64,000 nt of DNA from Levilactobacillus tongjiangensis (GTDB lineage: Bacteria; Bacillota; Bacilli; Lactobacillales; Lactobacillaceae), in NCBI RefSeq assembly GCF_003946345.1, contig NZ_RHNY01000002.1, positions 124,001-188,000 on the forward strand, given 5' to 3'. The position numbers and the translations under genes were made by a program. Shown in pieces: positions 62,525 through 64,000 of this stretch. The notes under the pieces are model-generated. The model did no database searches. It was not told where the DNA came from and saw only the letters and a program-made list of their open reading frames with translations. The stretch's first letter is position 1. Each line of letters starts with the position of its first letter.

Positions 62525-63061
62525 GTGAACTTTGTTGCCATGGATTTTGAAACGGCCAACGGCAAACGTTACAGTGCTTGTTCATTAGCACTGACCATTG
62601 TACGTAATAGCCAGGTCGTTGACGAATTTTACTCATTGATCAAACCCGATACCGATTTTTTCTGGCGCAACGTTCAGATTCACGGAATCCATGAAAAAGA
62701 CGTCGCCAACGCTCCCACTTTTCCTGAAGTTTGGGAACACGTGGCACCCTTCTTTCAACGTGACCGCCTGGTTATCGCGCATAACGCCCCCTTTGACAAC
62801 GGTGTCCTGCGGAGTAGTTTGGAACACTACAATTTGCCGACTGCCCGCTACCTAACACTGGACACCGTTAAGACTAGTCGTAAGTTCTTTCCGGAGTTTC
62901 CCAATCACAAGTTGAACACAGTCTGTGATGAACTCAACATTGATCTGCACCATCACCATAACGCGTTGGATGATAGCTTGGCCTGTGCCAACATTTTATT
63001 GTACGAGGCCAATCATTTTGGGACCCAACCGTTGAAATCATTTGTAACGGTCAATGCGTAA
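62525..63061 (+). CDS. DnaQ-like 3'-5' exonuclease (DEDDh)
   Basis: The 178-residue protein has ExoI VAMDFETANGKRYSACSLAL (Asp, Glu), ExoII LVIAHNAPFDNGVL (Asp) and ExoIII HHHHNALDDSLACANIL (His, Asp), which are the five DEDDh residues. Proteins of this size act as free proofreading or repair exonucleases on single-stranded DNA or as RNase T-like enzymes; which one is unclear. GTG start with AAAGGAAG 9 nt upstream; the open frame continues into exoA but has no ribosome site there. Confidence 0.88.
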   Translation: MNFVAMDFETANGKRYSACSLALTIVRNSQVVDEFYSLIKPDTDFFWRNVQIHGIHEKDVANAPTFPEVWEHVAPFFQRDRLVIAHNAPFDNGVLRSSLEHYNLPTARYLTLDTVKTSRKFFPEFPNHKLNTVCDELNIDLHHHHNALDDSLACANILLYEANHFGTQPLKSFVTVNA

Positions 63062-63085
63062 ATTTAACAATGCCTCATAATTTAT

Positions 63086-63124
63086 AAAAAGCGGTCGGAA
63101 TGGAAAAATTCCGACCGCTCTTTC
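63086..63124 (+). terminator. Terminator of the exoA operon
   Basis: AGCGGTCGGAA pairs with TTCCGACCGCT, with AAAAA before and TTT after; also usable by the convergent reductase gene. Confidence 0.9.
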
Positions 63125-63166
63125 GTATCTAATCTAATGGAGTTACCTAGCATTCGTAATTTACGC

Positions 63167-64000
63167 TCAGGCTTTCCAATTGATTGGCGTCTGCTGAGCA
63201 AGAATCTGTTCGATTCGTTCCAGTTCAGTTGCCGTAAAGGCCAAATGATCTAACGCTTGAACGTTGGCGACTACCTGTTCAGGCCGACTGGCACCAATTA
63301 AGACGCTCGCAATGGCTGGTTGCCGTAAGTTCCAGGCCAGCGCCATTTGCGCCAAACTTTGATGCCGACTTTCAGCGACTTCATTTAAGCGCTTAACAGT
63401 CGTGAGTGTCTGCTCGACTTGAGCTGGTTCCAAGAAGGGAATCGTCCCCTTGTTTGCCCGCGAGTTAGCCGGAATACCATGTAAGTACTTGTCCGTTAAT
63501 AGTCCCTGACACAACGAACTGAAGCTGACCGCCGCTTTATTTTCAGCTGTGAGAATAGGTAAGACGTCATCCTCAACCTGACGATTCAGCATATTATAAC
63601 GCGGTTGATGAATAATAAACGGTGTCTTGAGGTCCCGAAAGATATCGGTCATGACCTTTGTCTGAGCACCATTGTAGTTCGAAATACCAACATAGAGGGT
63701 CTTCCCATCATGCACCAACTGGTCCAGCGCTAAGGCTGTCTCCTCGGGGTCGGTAGCTGGATCTGGCCGATGACTGTAGAAAATATCAAAATAATCTAAG
63801 CCGGTTCGCTTCAGACTCTGATTAGCGCTCGCTATGATACTCTTACGAGATCCCCAATTACCGTAGGGGCCGGGCCACATCACATATCCCGCCTTGCTGG
63901 CAATCACCATTTCATCCCGATACGGCTTCATATCACTGGCCATGATACGGCCGAAGTTTTCCTCGGCGCTTCCGGGAACTGGCCCATAATTATTGGCCAA
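63167..64000 (-). CDS. Aldo/keto reductase, YghZ-like (5' end outside window)
   Basis: The visible 277+ residues begin LANNYGPVPGSAEENFGRIM (substrate Tyr and the AEE motif of YghZ-type reductases). They continue with the catalytic Lys region VIASKAGYVMWPGPYG, IFYSHRPDP (His) and the C-terminal VLIGASRPEQVVANV NADPH loop. The frame is open at the window edge; about 50 residues with the first catalytic Asp are missing. The family reduces aldehydes such as L-glyceraldehyde-3-phosphate or methylglyoxal with NADPH. Confidence 0.9.
   Translation of the reverse strand: MANNYGPVPGSAEENFGRIMASDMKPYRDEMVIASKAGYVMWPGPYGNWGSRKSIIASANQSLKRTGLDYFDIFYSHRPDPATDPEETALALDQLVHDGKTLYVGISNYNGAQTKVMTDIFRDLKTPFIIHQPRYNMLNRQVEDDVLPILTAENKAAVSFSSLCQGLLTDKYLHGIPANSRANKGTIPFLEPAQVEQTLTTVKRLNEVAESRHQSLAQMALAWNLRQPAIASVLIGASRPEQVVANVQALDHLAFTATELERIEQILAQQTPINWKA

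Overview
The window reads as a chromosomal segment of a Lactobacillaceae bacterium, with a Levilactobacillus-like heterofermenter as my best guess. The evidence is strong Gram-positive ribosome binding sites, a tmRNA whose tag reads AKNNNNSYALAA, LPxTG surface proteins, the cdaA-cdaR-glmM-glmS cluster, TagH, GatD and NEAT heme-uptake genes. The species call is inference. No phage, complete insertion sequence or CRISPR array is visible. Most of the window is ordinary chromosome with some accessory patches.

Layout. 1-9.6 kb: end of gatD, a zinc-ribbon membrane protein, a serine hydrolase, a two-gene ABC exporter (one gene frameshifted), and a divergent GGDEF/EAL pair. 10-18.3 kb: an LPQTG adhesin, tRNA-Glu(CTC), a LexA-box gene, three secreted proteins, tRNA-Gln(CTG), and a YfhO-type membrane protein broken by an in-frame TGA. 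18.6-31.2 kb: pgi, a GlcU-type sugar transporter, an rRNA methyltransferase, a two-component system, tmRNA, an M20 dipeptidase behind an attenuator-like leader, an ECF sigma/anti-sigma pair and fumC. 31.3-35.4 kb: an AP2-domain protein, small genes, a free-standing small transcript, OsmC, MarR and a lipoprotein. 35.7-41.2 kb: a licD-ppx-ppk-ppx operon. 41.6-47 kb: a heme-uptake locus with three NEAT proteins and an ABC importer. 47.3-64 kb: a CcpA-box small RNA, tagH, a GH73 glucosaminidase, nagB, glmS, glmM, cdaR, cdaA, a cation/proton antiporter, murB, exoA, a DEDDh exonuclease and an aldo/keto reductase.

How it fits together. Cell-wall precursor supply is a clear theme. nagB, glmS and pgi meet at fructose-6-phosphate/glucosamine-6-phosphate, and all three have TGGTMTAG-type sites resembling NagR/DasR operators at their promoters. 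glmM, murB, gatD and tagH continue into wall assembly, and cdaA/cdaR ties the glm genes to c-di-AMP. Both c-di-AMP and c-di-GMP enzymes are present.

The most unusual signals are noncoding. (1) A family of structured intergenic elements at 2841-3014, 20231-20765, 29322-29793 and 35452-35538 shares a 12-nt loop, CCAWARNRCGGT, closed by a stem that changes sequence in compensating pairs. (2) A promoter with a perfect cre box drives a roughly 80-nt CU-rich RNA at 47676-47758. (3) A promoter-to-terminator unit at 32422-32593 has no long ORF. Two genes are disrupted by single events: a homopolymer frameshift at 6110-6115 and a TGA at 15885-15887.
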